The position numbers and the translations under genes are program-made. From the IMG/VR virus record IMGVR_UViG_3300046519_000258, positions 1 to 29,493 of that record: a stretch of DNA of 29,493 nucleotides. One strand, given 5' to 3'. Below are positions 21,016 through 27,625 of this stretch, one piece after another; position 1 is the stretch's first letter, and every line of letters starts with the position of its first letter. Source of the stretch: a virus. The notes below the pieces were generated by a model, which searched no databases, was not told the origin of the DNA, and saw only the letters and a list, made by a program, of their open reading frames with translations.

Positions 21016-21651
21016 ATGACCGACTACACCGAACTGAAGCGGCTGGCCGAGGCTTTGCTGGCCAGTGATGACCATGCTGATTTCCCTGGCTGGATGGCAG
21101 CGAGCGATGCGTTCGACAACGCGACAGGCCCCGCCGCAGTCATGGCCCTGATCGCCGAGAACGAGCGGCTGAAGACGTTGCGTAGCACAACCGAGCGTGA
21201 TCTTGCGCAAGAGCTTGAGGTTTGGCGCCACGGCCCGTCCTGCTGGAATTGCGGCGACACTGGTGATGTGCATGACATGGTCGGCGAATGGCGCGGCCAA
21301 TGCGACTGCAATGCAGCCAAGTTGATTGATGTTGCCAGTGAGCGCGACCAGCTCAAGGCCGAGAACGAACTGGCCCGCATACGTATCAAGGAGCTGGATC
21401 TGCTGTTTGGCCGCTACATCCTCGCCATGCGTTCGGCTCTCATCGAGGAAGAGCATGGTAAGGGACCTGCCGCCGCAATGGAGTGGATCTACAACTCGCT
21501 GGCAGGACCGGGCGAGCTGCCTCCAGAGGGCGAGACCGACAGTCAGGCCTACTTCGACCGCGAGATCGTCGCAGTGGATAACGGAATGCAGGAGGTAATG
21601 GCGTTCCACGAAGGTCGACGCGCCGCCATGGGCAAGGGAGAGCAGTCATGA
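21016..21651 (+). CDS. Ead/Ea22-like phage protein
   Basis: A 211-residue protein starting MTDYTELKRLAEALL, with FDNATGPAAVMALIAENERLK in the N-terminal part, a pattern of Ead/Ea22-like accessory proteins. Central cysteines (CWNCGDTGDVHDM, CDC) may bind a metal. A C-terminal half with coiled-coil ERDQLKAENEL follows. AGGAGG sits nine bases before the ATG. It begins one base after the helicase loader stop and its stop overlaps the next small gene. The role of this family is unknown; it is dispensable in related phages as far as I know. Confidence 0.75.
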   Translation: MTDYTELKRLAEALLASDDHADFPGWMAASDAFDNATGPAAVMALIAENERLKTLRSTTERDLAQELEVWRHGPSCWNCGDTGDVHDMVGEWRGQCDCNAAKLIDVASERDQLKAENELARIRIKELDLLFGRYILAMRSALIEEEHGKGPAAAMEWIYNSLAGPGELPPEGETDSQAYFDREIVAVDNGMQEVMAFHEGRRAAMGKGEQS

Positions 21652-21764
21652 GCGCCAACCCCCTGCACCCGCTCGGACTATCCCCAAACATATGGGCCCA
21701 GGAGGTTGGCGGCGAGACTGTAGCGCTTGGCGTCTCGTCCAGCAAGGAGGCGCTCCATGGCTAA
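21648..21764 (+). CDS. 38-residue protein, small coupled gene
   Basis: An ATG overlapping the preceding stop (ATGA) with AAGGGAGAG upstream opens a 38-codon frame, MSANPLHPLGLSPNIWAQEV followed by a Gly/Ser-rich end. It runs eight bases into the next gene. Position, ribosome binding site and overlap at both ends suggest a real small gene that couples translation. It could also be only a translational bridge. No family recognised. Confidence 0.5.
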   Translation: MSANPLHPLGLSPNIWAQEVGGETVALGVSSSKEALHG

Positions 21765-22272
21765 GCCAGCTAAACCTCGCCCAATGCCCGTGTACTTGGT
21801 GCTGCGCCGCCTGGTAGATCCCGCCACAGGCAAGGATGTGGCCGCGTTCGTGCCGTCCTCCGACGCAGACCGGTCGATCCTGCGGGAGCGCGAATTCAAG
21901 ATGAACGCGAAGATCCGCGCCGACCTCAAGCAGCCGCGCAACCCACGGTTCAACGGTTTGGTTCACGGCCTGGGCCGGGTGCTGAGCCAGAACATTGATC
22001 GGTTCTCTGGCAAGCAGTCCCACGACGCGATCAAGGCCCTGCAACTGGAATCGGGCGTGTACTGCGACGAAGAGGCGTTCGACATCCCAGGCCTGGGCCA
22101 ACTCACCCGCAAGACCCCTCGAAGCCTTTCCTACGACTCGATGGGGGAGGAGACATTCCAAGACTTCTGGCGACAGTGCTGCGCTTACCTGGTGCTGCAT
22201 GATTGGCCGACGCTCACGGAAGAGCGCCTGACCGAAATGGCCGAGTTCGAAGCGTTCAAGGAGGCCGCATGA
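21757..22272 (+). CDS. DUF1367-like phage protein, 171 residues
   Basis: The protein contains MPVYLVLRRLVDP, then ADLKQPRNPRFNGLVHGLGRVL, and RKTPRSLSYDSMGEETFQDFW. This order resembles DUF1367 proteins, found among lambdoid nin-region genes; the match is from memory and moderate. GGAGG is six bases before the ATG at 21757. It overlaps the small gene before it and the KOW-like gene after it. A DNA-metabolism accessory role is likely but not shown. Confidence 0.68.
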   Translation: MAKPAKPRPMPVYLVLRRLVDPATGKDVAAFVPSSDADRSILREREFKMNAKIRADLKQPRNPRFNGLVHGLGRVLSQNIDRFSGKQSHDAIKALQLESGVYCDEEAFDIPGLGQLTRKTPRSLSYDSMGEETFQDFWRQCCAYLVLHDWPTLTEERLTEMAEFEAFKEAA

Positions 22273-22538
22273 GCCATAACTTCAAGCCGGGCGATCTGGC
22301 ACTGGTGATTTCAGGTGGGTACCTGGGCGAGACCGCGGAACTGGTGCGTTTTGTAATGCCTGGCGACCTGGTCGTCTCACCCACCACGGGCAAGGTTTAC
22401 GAATTCAGGCCGGCCGCCAGAGTAGGTGGATGGTTGTGCAAATTCAGATGCAGTCATGCGGTAAAGCACGAAAAGAACCTGATGCCCCTGCGCGGCCGAT
22501 TCACCCCAGAGCAGCAGAAAGCCAAGGAGGCTGTATGA
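22269..22538 (+). CDS. Small SH3/KOW-like protein, 89 residues
   Basis: The N-terminus MSHNFKPGDLALVISGG then LGETAELVRFV is the pattern of a KOW/SH3-like barrel, such as occurs in proteins that sense or bind nucleic acid. The start overlaps the upstream stop by four bases and the stop overlaps ninG by four bases. It is part of the rightward nin-like block. Specific function unknown. Confidence 0.68.
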   Translation: MSHNFKPGDLALVISGGYLGETAELVRFVMPGDLVVSPTTGKVYEFRPAARVGGWLCKFRCSHAVKHEKNLMPLRGRFTPEQQKAKEAV

Positions 22539-23164
22539 AGCGCACCCCGCTGCAACGCAAGACTCCGCTCGCGTTCGGCAGGCCACGCCGCCGGCGCTGC
22601 CCAGAGTGCCGGGTGATGTTCGTGCCATTGCGCGATTCGCAGGCTGTGTGCGGTGAGATCGACTGCGCGATCGCACACGGCAAGTCCGAGAAGGGCCGGG
22701 CGATCGCCGGCAAGGCCCTGGCCGAAGTAGGGCGCCGCGACATCAAAGTCCGCAAGGAGAAGCTGAAAAGTCGCGGCGATCACATGCGCGAAGCCCAGCA
22801 GGCGTTCAACGAGTACATCCGCACCCGGGACCAGGCCGCCGGTCACCTCTGCATATCCAGCAGCAAGCCATTGGACTGGAGCGGCAACGCAGTAGATGCA
22901 GGTCATTACCGCAGCGTCGGCTCTGCGCCACACCTGCGCTTCGACGAGCGCAACTGCCACGCACAGAGCAAGCAGGACAACCGGTTCCTGTCTGGCAATG
23001 CCGTGGACTACCGGATCGGCCTGATCGCGCGCATTGGCCAGGAGGCCGTCGACGCGCTGGAGGCCGATCAGAGCGTGCGCAAGTACACCGTGGAAGAGAT
23101 CAAGGGCATCAAGACCTACTACCGGGCAAAGACAAGAGAACTGAAAAAGGGGATCGCAGCATGA
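22535..23164 (+). CDS. ninG: NinG recombination protein
   Basis: A 209-residue NinG (Rap) family protein. The N-terminus is MKRTPLQRKTPL, with a zinc knuckle CPEC near residues 22-25 and a later Cys pair (VCGEIDC). The C-terminal half has GNAVDAGHYRSVGSAP and NCHAQSKQDNRFLSGN, an HNH-like metal-binding arrangement characteristic of NinG. Lambda NinG/Rap is a structure-specific nuclease acting on branched DNA in Red-mediated recombination, so it would work with the YqaJ/ERF pair. AAGGAGG precedes the ATG. The gene overlaps its neighbours on both sides by four bases. Confidence 0.9.
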   Translation: MKRTPLQRKTPLAFGRPRRRRCPECRVMFVPLRDSQAVCGEIDCAIAHGKSEKGRAIAGKALAEVGRRDIKVRKEKLKSRGDHMREAQQAFNEYIRTRDQAAGHLCISSSKPLDWSGNAVDAGHYRSVGSAPHLRFDERNCHAQSKQDNRFLSGNAVDYRIGLIARIGQEAVDALEADQSVRKYTVEEIKGIKTYYRAKTRELKKGIAA

Positions 23165-23838
23165 AACTGATCAACGCAAGGCAGGTATGGACTGAGGCTC
23201 AGCACGAATCGAACGCGTCGATCAGCGCTGTGGCCATCGACAAAGCACAATCGGCACCGATCAAGAAAGGGCAGCGCATGCGCCGCGCCGAGGCTGTGTT
23301 CGCTGCGCTTGGGGAAGACAAGGAGGAGCGCATTCAAGTTGTGCGCCAGAAGATCAGCATCAGCGAGACCCGCGGTACGCCGGCCGGCCGCTCCACCGCT
23401 CGCGCCGCGCACCTGGCCACCATCGGCAAAGTACTGCGCGCCATCGACACCTTGCCGTTCCAGGTGCAGCAGTTCGGGCACTACCTGTACCACCCGGCTA
23501 TGAACATGAAGCACCTGTTGAATGCGGTGCTGCTGATCACCGCCAAAGCGGCGCTGCCTGACCTGACATCGGCCAAGCGCGTGAAGGCGCAGTACCTAGT
23601 GACCCTGGCCCTGCAATCGTACAAGGGGGAGGCCGCCGGATCGGCAGAGTGGGGGCCGGCGCGGGTAGCTGCCGAGATGATGGCCTTCTTCGGCGCGTCA
23701 GTTGATCAGAACAACTGGAACCGGGACTGGCGTGACCTGTGGATTTCCCTGAGAAAAGAAATTGAGGAAGTGGATATTCAGGCCCAGCAGCCTATTTGGC
23801 AGGTGATTCATTCGGAAAAAGACCAAGAGGCGGCATAA
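23161..23838 (+). CDS. Q-position protein, probable late antiterminator
   Basis: A 225-residue, basic, helical protein at the end of the early rightward operon. The sequence itself shows no family I can name with certainty. Context points to late gene control: it is followed by a strong promoter and, within about 45 bases of the likely start site, an intrinsic terminator, the arrangement of lambda Q, pR' and tR'. A Q protein loads at that promoter and lets polymerase read through into lysis and morphogenesis genes. Its ATG overlaps the ninG stop. Confidence 0.6.
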   Translation: MKLINARQVWTEAQHESNASISAVAIDKAQSAPIKKGQRMRRAEAVFAALGEDKEERIQVVRQKISISETRGTPAGRSTARAAHLATIGKVLRAIDTLPFQVQQFGHYLYHPAMNMKHLLNAVLLITAKAALPDLTSAKRVKAQYLVTLALQSYKGEAAGSAEWGPARVAAEMMAFFGASVDQNNWNRDWRDLWISLRKEIEEVDIQAQQPIWQVIHSEKDQEAA

Positions 23839-23843
23839 TTATA

Positions 23844-23872
23844 TTGACACGAATGAATAATGTGGGTACTTT
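23844..23872 (+). promoter_or_regulatory. Late promoter (pR'-like)
   Basis: TTGACA (23844-23849), 17-base spacer, TACTTT (23867-23872), six bases after the stop of the Q-position gene. The -35 is consensus. Transcription would start near 23879 and make a leader of about 60 bases ending at the terminator at 23914-23940. No repressor operator is present, so it would be constitutive, as pR' is. Confidence 0.75.
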
Positions 23873-23913
23873 TCCCATAGTGCACAAGTAACGCGAAACG
23901 CACACGAAACCCT

Positions 23914-23940
23914 AAACCCGGCCCATGTGCCGGGTTTTCT
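23914..23940. terminator. Intrinsic terminator (tR'-like)
   Basis: AAACCCGGC (23914-23922) pairs with GCCGGGTTT (23929-23937) around CCATGT, followed by T-rich sequence. It lies directly downstream of the late promoter and would block late transcription until antitermination. Confidence 0.9.
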
Positions 23941-23993
23941 ATTTGCGGCATGTCATTTCGCTACTTATGCTGGGCACCCACTTAATCGAGACA

Positions 23994-24500
23994 ATGGTGC
24001 ACTTCATGGATCAGGAAGATTTGCCGGTAGCAAGCCTATACGAGACCCAGGCTGAGTTTTTAGCTGACCCTGTTAAAAATGCCTACGGGCACCAGGGGAC
24101 CGATGTTGATTACCATCTTCAATCCTTAATTCGAATGGTCAATGATTCGACATCGAAGCTCACGTTTGGCATCACCTTGTTTACTCCTACTGGAGCAATC
24201 ACTGGTCAGTTGATAAGTCGGCGAGACTATTTCGAAAAGTTTGGCGCCGCCTTTCAGGGCGGATTTGAGCGAGCATTTCCAAGCGAAGACTGGTCTCACG
24301 TTTCGAAAAATTATGCTGATAGTGGCACCTATGGTGACGATCTTCGCAAGGAGGGCGAATACCTTTCACCTCCTCAATTCATCCACTTGGAAAACGCTAA
24401 ATTAATCGGTGGGAATGGAAGCTCGCTCTTTAAGGATGGAATGCTCTGGCGGGGGAAAGTGAAGTCCATAGACGGTTTTGTCTTGGGTTCTATTTCGTAA
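23994..24500 (+). CDS. Cargo protein, possibly GvpU-like fold
   Basis: A 168-residue, AT-rich gene between two terminators (23914-23940 and 24517-24546). The middle reads LIRMVNDSTSKLTFGITLF, then TGQLISRRDYFEKFG, and later QFIHLENAKL. This strand-helix order reminds me of the gas vesicle accessory GvpU family, without any gas vesicle genes here. Confidence in that is low. The start is uncertain: an ATG at 24006 and one at 23967 are alternatives, and none has a strong ribosome binding site. Being between tR' and the holin it could be late-expressed or cargo. Confidence 0.65.
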   Translation: MVHFMDQEDLPVASLYETQAEFLADPVKNAYGHQGTDVDYHLQSLIRMVNDSTSKLTFGITLFTPTGAITGQLISRRDYFEKFGAAFQGGFERAFPSEDWSHVSKNYADSGTYGDDLRKEGEYLSPPQFIHLENAKLIGGNGSSLFKDGMLWRGKVKSIDGFVLGSIS

Positions 24501-24516
24501 CATTGAAGCTTTTGTC

Positions 24517-24546
24517 AAGCCCAGCCCTCGAGCTGGGCTTTTTCGT
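24517..24546 (+). terminator. Intrinsic terminator before the lysis genes
   Basis: AAGCCCAG (24517-24524) pairs with CTGGGCTT (24533-24540) with CTCGAG in the loop, followed by TTTCGTTTT. It ends the cargo gene and, like the one at 23.9 kb, must be read through for late genes. Confidence 0.88.
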
Positions 24547-24631
24547 TTTCGGCCCCGCCACACCCTTCGCACTGAGCAGGGAGTGCCGCCGGGGCTGACC
24601 TATTTCAAACATGCCCCACGGAGTCGAGCGC

Positions 24632-24970
24632 ATGGAGTATCTACAGCGCCTGCTCGACAAGATCGACAGGTTCGAATTGCTAATCGCAGGACTGGTCGGC
24701 GCCGTGATCGCGAGTTGGTGGCACAAGGACGACTTGAACGACTGGCGCGCCTGGATGATCTTCCTCATCACCGGCATGGCCTGCTCGATCTACCTGACGA
24801 GCATGGTCAGCACCTACCTGGGCGTGACCGAGCCAAAGATCGTCGCCGGCATCGGCTTCCTGCTGGGGGCATTCGGCGGCTCACTTCTGGCGGCCATCAA
24901 TCGAGCCATCAAATCCGCTGACCTCTGGGCGCTCATTCGCCAGCGGTTCGGGGGAGGCAATCCACCATGA
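24632..24970 (+). CDS. Holin, three membrane segments
   Basis: A 112-residue protein with three hydrophobic segments (about 15-30, 41-62 and 70-90) and a charged N-terminus MEYLQRLLDKIDRFE. This size and topology fit a class I phage holin, which permeabilises the inner membrane at the set time of lysis. The ATG at 24632 has GGAG about nine bases upstream; an ATG at 24611 lacks one. It overlaps the second membrane protein gene by four bases and is the first core late gene after the terminators. Confidence 0.78.
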   Translation: MEYLQRLLDKIDRFELLIAGLVGAVIASWWHKDDLNDWRAWMIFLITGMACSIYLTSMVSTYLGVTEPKIVAGIGFLLGAFGGSLLAAINRAIKSADLWALIRQRFGGGNPP

Positions 24971-25311
24971 ATCTTGAACTGATCAACTCCATCGCCTGCG
25001 GCCTTATCGCGCTGTGGGCAGCCTGGTGCGTACTGAGCGGGAAGGTGAGGGACGGCATCCTTGGGAAGCTGATCTACTCGGCCATCGCCATCAGTGGTTT
25101 CGTCGTCATGGCGCGCAGCCAGAACATCTTCTTCGGCCCGACCAGTGCCGGCCTGACGCTGCACGTCTCCCTGGCCCTGGCCGGTGCCCGGCACATCTTC
25201 ATGGTCACGTACTGGCAGCGGGTGAAGGTCTGGTTGTGTCGGACGCTGAACTGCGAGCACTGCCTGCACTGTGACAAGGCGCCAGGTGGTGTCGAGCGCC
25301 GGGGTAAGTAA
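24967..25311 (+). CDS. Second holin-like membrane protein
   Basis: A 114-residue protein with hydrophobic segments at about 5-24, 34-48 and 60-78 and a cytoplasmic tail holding CRTLNCEHCLHCDK, a possible metal-binding cluster. GGAGG lies eight bases before the ATG, which overlaps the holin stop. Paired small membrane proteins of this kind are common in phage lysis blocks, as holin and pinholin or antiholin. The exact role is inference. It is followed by a 9-bp inverted repeat and a leftward gene cassette. Confidence 0.68.
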   Translation: MNLELINSIACGLIALWAAWCVLSGKVRDGILGKLIYSAIAISGFVVMARSQNIFFGPTSAGLTLHVSLALAGARHIFMVTYWQRVKVWLCRTLNCEHCLHCDKAPGGVERRGK

Positions 25312-25313
25312 TC

Positions 25314-25349
25314 CGCGCCACGTTTTCGAATGTGCCAAATCGTGGCGCG
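25314..25349. repeat. 9-bp inverted repeat at the cassette boundary
   Basis: CGCGCCACG (25314-25322) and CGTGGCGCG (25341-25349) are exact reverse complements with an 18-base spacer. It lies between the rightward lysis gene and the convergent leftward cassette. No T-run follows the stem on either strand. It could mark an insertion boundary or form a hairpin protecting the converging transcripts. Confidence 0.6.
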
Positions 25350-25374
25350 AGGCTGATTGAGCTACAGGAGCGTC

Positions 25375-25863
25375 TTAAAACTTTCCTTGAGTTTTGAGTC
25401 TGCTTAGAAGCTGGTAGAGCGTGTCAAAGCGTGCCTTCAGGTCGTCTTCGTACTTTTCCAGGAAGTTATCAAAGCGGTCTTGCTCACTGGAGGTCACAGA
25501 CTCTTGCTTAACCAGAAAGCCGTTCTTCTGATCAACGAAAAGGTTGCGTTCTATTTCCACGCTTTGGTTTTCTCGGTCCAATAAAACCTTGGCTAAAAAA
25601 AGCGTTGAATCAATGACTCGGTGGAGTGGTAACTCCTCTGATTGGGGAGACCATTGTTTGTCATGGCGCATAATTTTCAGAGAGAGATCTGTGTCACCCC
25701 ACTGAGACAAACCAACGGAGAGGTATTTTGCATCAGTATTTTTTTTGTGCATGCCATCGAAGTGCCAATAGGGCATCGCGTATACGGGCTTGTGCGCAAG
25801 GCTATGTGACAGCGGGGGGTTGACCTTGTATTCAGTCTTGGCGTCGAACTCTTGAATGGGCAT
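25375..25863 (-). CDS. DUF6530-like protein, cargo gene
   Basis: A 162-residue AT-rich gene on the strand opposite to the late operon. The segment DAKYLSVGLSQWGDTDLSLKI and SPQSEELPLHRVIDSTLFL match what I recall of DUF6530, a family of unknown function in scattered bacteria and islands. The ATG at 25863 has no strong ribosome binding site. It is the last of three leftward genes that interrupt the late operon between the lysis and packaging genes. An antiphage or host-modulating role is only a guess. Confidence 0.7.
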   Translation of the reverse strand: MPIQEFDAKTEYKVNPPLSHSLAHKPVYAMPYWHFDGMHKKNTDAKYLSVGLSQWGDTDLSLKIMRHDKQWSPQSEELPLHRVIDSTLFLAKVLLDRENQSVEIERNLFVDQKNGFLVKQESVTSSEQDRFDNFLEKYEDDLKARFDTLYQLLSRLKTQGKF

Positions 25864-25921
25864 GCAGTGCTGGTCCTTTGCGTGTTTTACGTGAGCTTCT
25901 GAGACGTGAGAATTGAGCAGC

Positions 25922-26122
25922 CTACAACCAAGTGACCAGGACGTTAGTGAAGCGCATTCGCGCGAGAGATTCCTTGATCGTGTGGGCCCCTACGATCTGA
26001 CCACCTTTTCCGCCAAGCTTCAGCTCCATCAGTAGCTCATGAGCATCTATGCGCTCAGGGGATTCTCCGTGCACTGTCTGCGGGGAATTCATGTACTCGT
26101 AGGTCAGTTCGTATTTATACAT
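25922..26122 (-). CDS. Hypothetical protein, 66 residues, cassette
   Basis: A small protein starting MYKYELTYEYMNSPQTVHGESPERIDA, which suggests two beta strands then a helix. The ATG at 26122 with GAAG upstream was chosen over a longer frame. It lies between the 65- and 162-residue genes of the leftward cassette with gaps of about 58 bases on each side. No family recognised. Confidence 0.55.
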   Translation of the reverse strand: MYKYELTYEYMNSPQTVHGESPERIDAHELLMELKLGGKGGQIVGAHTIKESLARMRFTNVLVTWL

Positions 26123-26180
26123 CGTTCTTCTATACCAGTTGCGGAGTGGGTGTGCCGCAGGTGAGTACGGCACGGGTGGG

Positions 26181-26378
26181 TCATTTGACTTTAACTGCTT
26201 CCTGAATTTGATCGGCATACTGGGATAGGCGATTCATTTCACCTTCAAGATCTGCCCCTTCTGTACTAACGCGAGCAACAATCAAGTCGATTGCCGCTTC
26301 AACCGCTACAAGTCGTTTTCCTTCCGCACCCGATTGGGCGTATGCCGTTGCGCGGAAGGTATTGTTGAGCTCTGCCAT
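26181..26378 (-). CDS. Small helical protein, 65 residues, first gene of cassette
   Basis: A helical protein (RLVAVEAAIDLIVARV, then EGEMNRLSQYADQIQEAVK), with AAGGA seven bases before the ATG. It heads the three-gene leftward cassette. Its size and helix pattern loosely recall the paralogous helical pair at 16.6-17.0 kb, but I see no clear sequence match. A candidate promoter lies 33 bases upstream of the ATG. Confidence 0.6.
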   Translation of the reverse strand: MAELNNTFRATAYAQSGAEGKRLVAVEAAIDLIVARVSTEGADLEGEMNRLSQYADQIQEAVKVK

Positions 26379-26410
26379 TTTTCATTCCTTGTAATGAGGA
26401 GGGGGATCCA

Positions 26411-26439
26411 CCAATACCGGCAACGAGCCACTATTTCAA
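26411..26439 (-). promoter_or_regulatory. Candidate promoter of the leftward cassette
   Basis: On the minus strand TTGAAA (26434-26439) and TATTGG (26411-26416) are spaced 17 bases, upstream of the 65-residue gene. The -10 is a poor match to consensus. It lies beside the metallopeptidase start. Confidence 0.35.
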
Positions 26440-26453
26440 GCTCAAGGTGATCC

Positions 26454-27077
26454 ATGGACAGACCATACCCTCCATCGGTCCTGCTTGAGCTGTCTGATCT
26501 TTCCGACTTCGCTATCCGCCTAACTCCAGCGCCAGAGGTGTGGGAGTGGGCCCAGATCGAGATCCTTGCCGACACCGGCAGCATTCACAACGAAGACCAT
26601 GCCCACCTACTGGATGCAGACATCCGGATCATGTGGGCGTCGTCGAGCTTCGAGAAACAGGGCCGCACAGTCCTAGGCCAGGCCGAGCAGGTAGCGTTCC
26701 GCGCTGGAGGTTGGCAGAAAGCCCGGATGGAGCAACAGATGCGTGATTGGTTCGGCGATGTGCCGGCCTTCATCATCACGTTGGCTGCTGACTACTGCGC
26801 CCGGTGCAGTGACCTTGAGTTCTGCGCGTTGATTGAGCACGAGCTTTATCACCTGGCTCACGCGACCGACAAGTACGGTCAGCCAGCATTCACCCAAGAC
26901 GGTGCACCGAAGATCAAGCTACAAGGCCACGATGTCGAGGAATTCGTCGGCGTCGTCCGGCGCTACGGTGCGAGCCCTGACGTTCAAGCGTTGGTGGATG
27001 CTGCAAACAGTCCTGCTGAGGTGGGGAAATTGAACATATCGAGGGCCTGCGGAACCTGTCTGCTCAAGTCGGCCTGA
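26454..27077 (+). CDS. Putative phage metallopeptidase
   Basis: A 207-residue protein with the zinc-protease motif HELYH (His129, Glu130, His133) in IEHELYHLAH, and a likely third ligand at GHD (His159 or Asp160). This is the phage metallopeptidase family often coded just before the terminase genes. Substrate is unknown; roles in head maturation or host targets are possible. CAAGGTG precedes the ATG at 26454. Two Cys pairs (CARC near 115-118, CGTC near the end) may add structural metal binding. It resumes the rightward core after the cassette. Confidence 0.85.
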   Translation: MDRPYPPSVLLELSDLSDFAIRLTPAPEVWEWAQIEILADTGSIHNEDHAHLLDADIRIMWASSSFEKQGRTVLGQAEQVAFRAGGWQKARMEQQMRDWFGDVPAFIITLAADYCARCSDLEFCALIEHELYHLAHATDKYGQPAFTQDGAPKIKLQGHDVEEFVGVVRRYGASPDVQALVDAANSPAEVGKLNISRACGTCLLKSA

Positions 27078-27109
27078 TTCCATGACAGGTATTGACGGAT
27101 GACAACCAT

Positions 27110-27625
27110 ATGGCAGTACTACGAAGCGAGGTCAAAGCCTTCATCGTTCAGGCTCTGGCCTGCTTCGATACGCCATCCCAGGTGGTAGCAGCGGTCAAGA
27201 CAGAATTCGGGATTGAGATCACCCGCCAGCAATGCGAAACGCACGACCCGACAAAGTTTGCCGGGCAGAAGCTCGGCAAGACCTGGGTGGACCTGTTCCA
27301 CGCTGCTCGCAAGCGATTCCGTGAAGAGACAACCGATATCCCCATTGCCAATCGTGCGTACCGACTTCGCGGCCTTGGGCGGCTGGCCGAGAAGGCCGAG
27401 AACATGCGCAACCTGGCGCTGACTGCCCAGCTTTACGAGCAAGCAGCCAAAGAGACGGGTGACGTCTATGTCAATCGCCGCGTTGAGCCGGACAAGTCGC
27501 TGGATGAAGAAATCAAACTGCTTGAGATCGAGAAGCGTAAGGCCGAGCTCAAGCTGATAGAGAAGGGCGGCGGCAACTCCAACGCCCAACTGCTGGCCGA
27601 TCTAATCGCGAGGCTGCCGTCATGA
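27110..27625 (+). CDS. Terminase small subunit, DUF2280 family
   Basis: A 171-residue protein beginning MAVLRSEVKAFIVQALACFD and TPSQVVAAVKTEFGI, the conserved opening of DUF2280 phage proteins. An HTH-like N-terminus is followed by a helical oligomerisation region. These proteins act as small terminase subunits that recognise the packaging site. The ATG at 27110 was chosen because family members begin here; a TTG at 27092 is an alternative. Its stop overlaps the large subunit start. Confidence 0.85.
   Translation: MAVLRSEVKAFIVQALACFDTPSQVVAAVKTEFGIEITRQQCETHDPTKFAGQKLGKTWVDLFHAARKRFREETTDIPIANRAYRLRGLGRLAEKAENMRNLALTAQLYEQAAKETGDVYVNRRVEPDKSLDEEIKLLEIEKRKAELKLIEKGGGNSNAQLLADLIARLPS

Noticed and set aside
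20094-21609. Long leftward frames of 307 and 213 codons
   Set aside because: They are antisense to the O-like, DnaC-like and Ead-like genes, which have motifs, ribosome binding sites and coupled starts.
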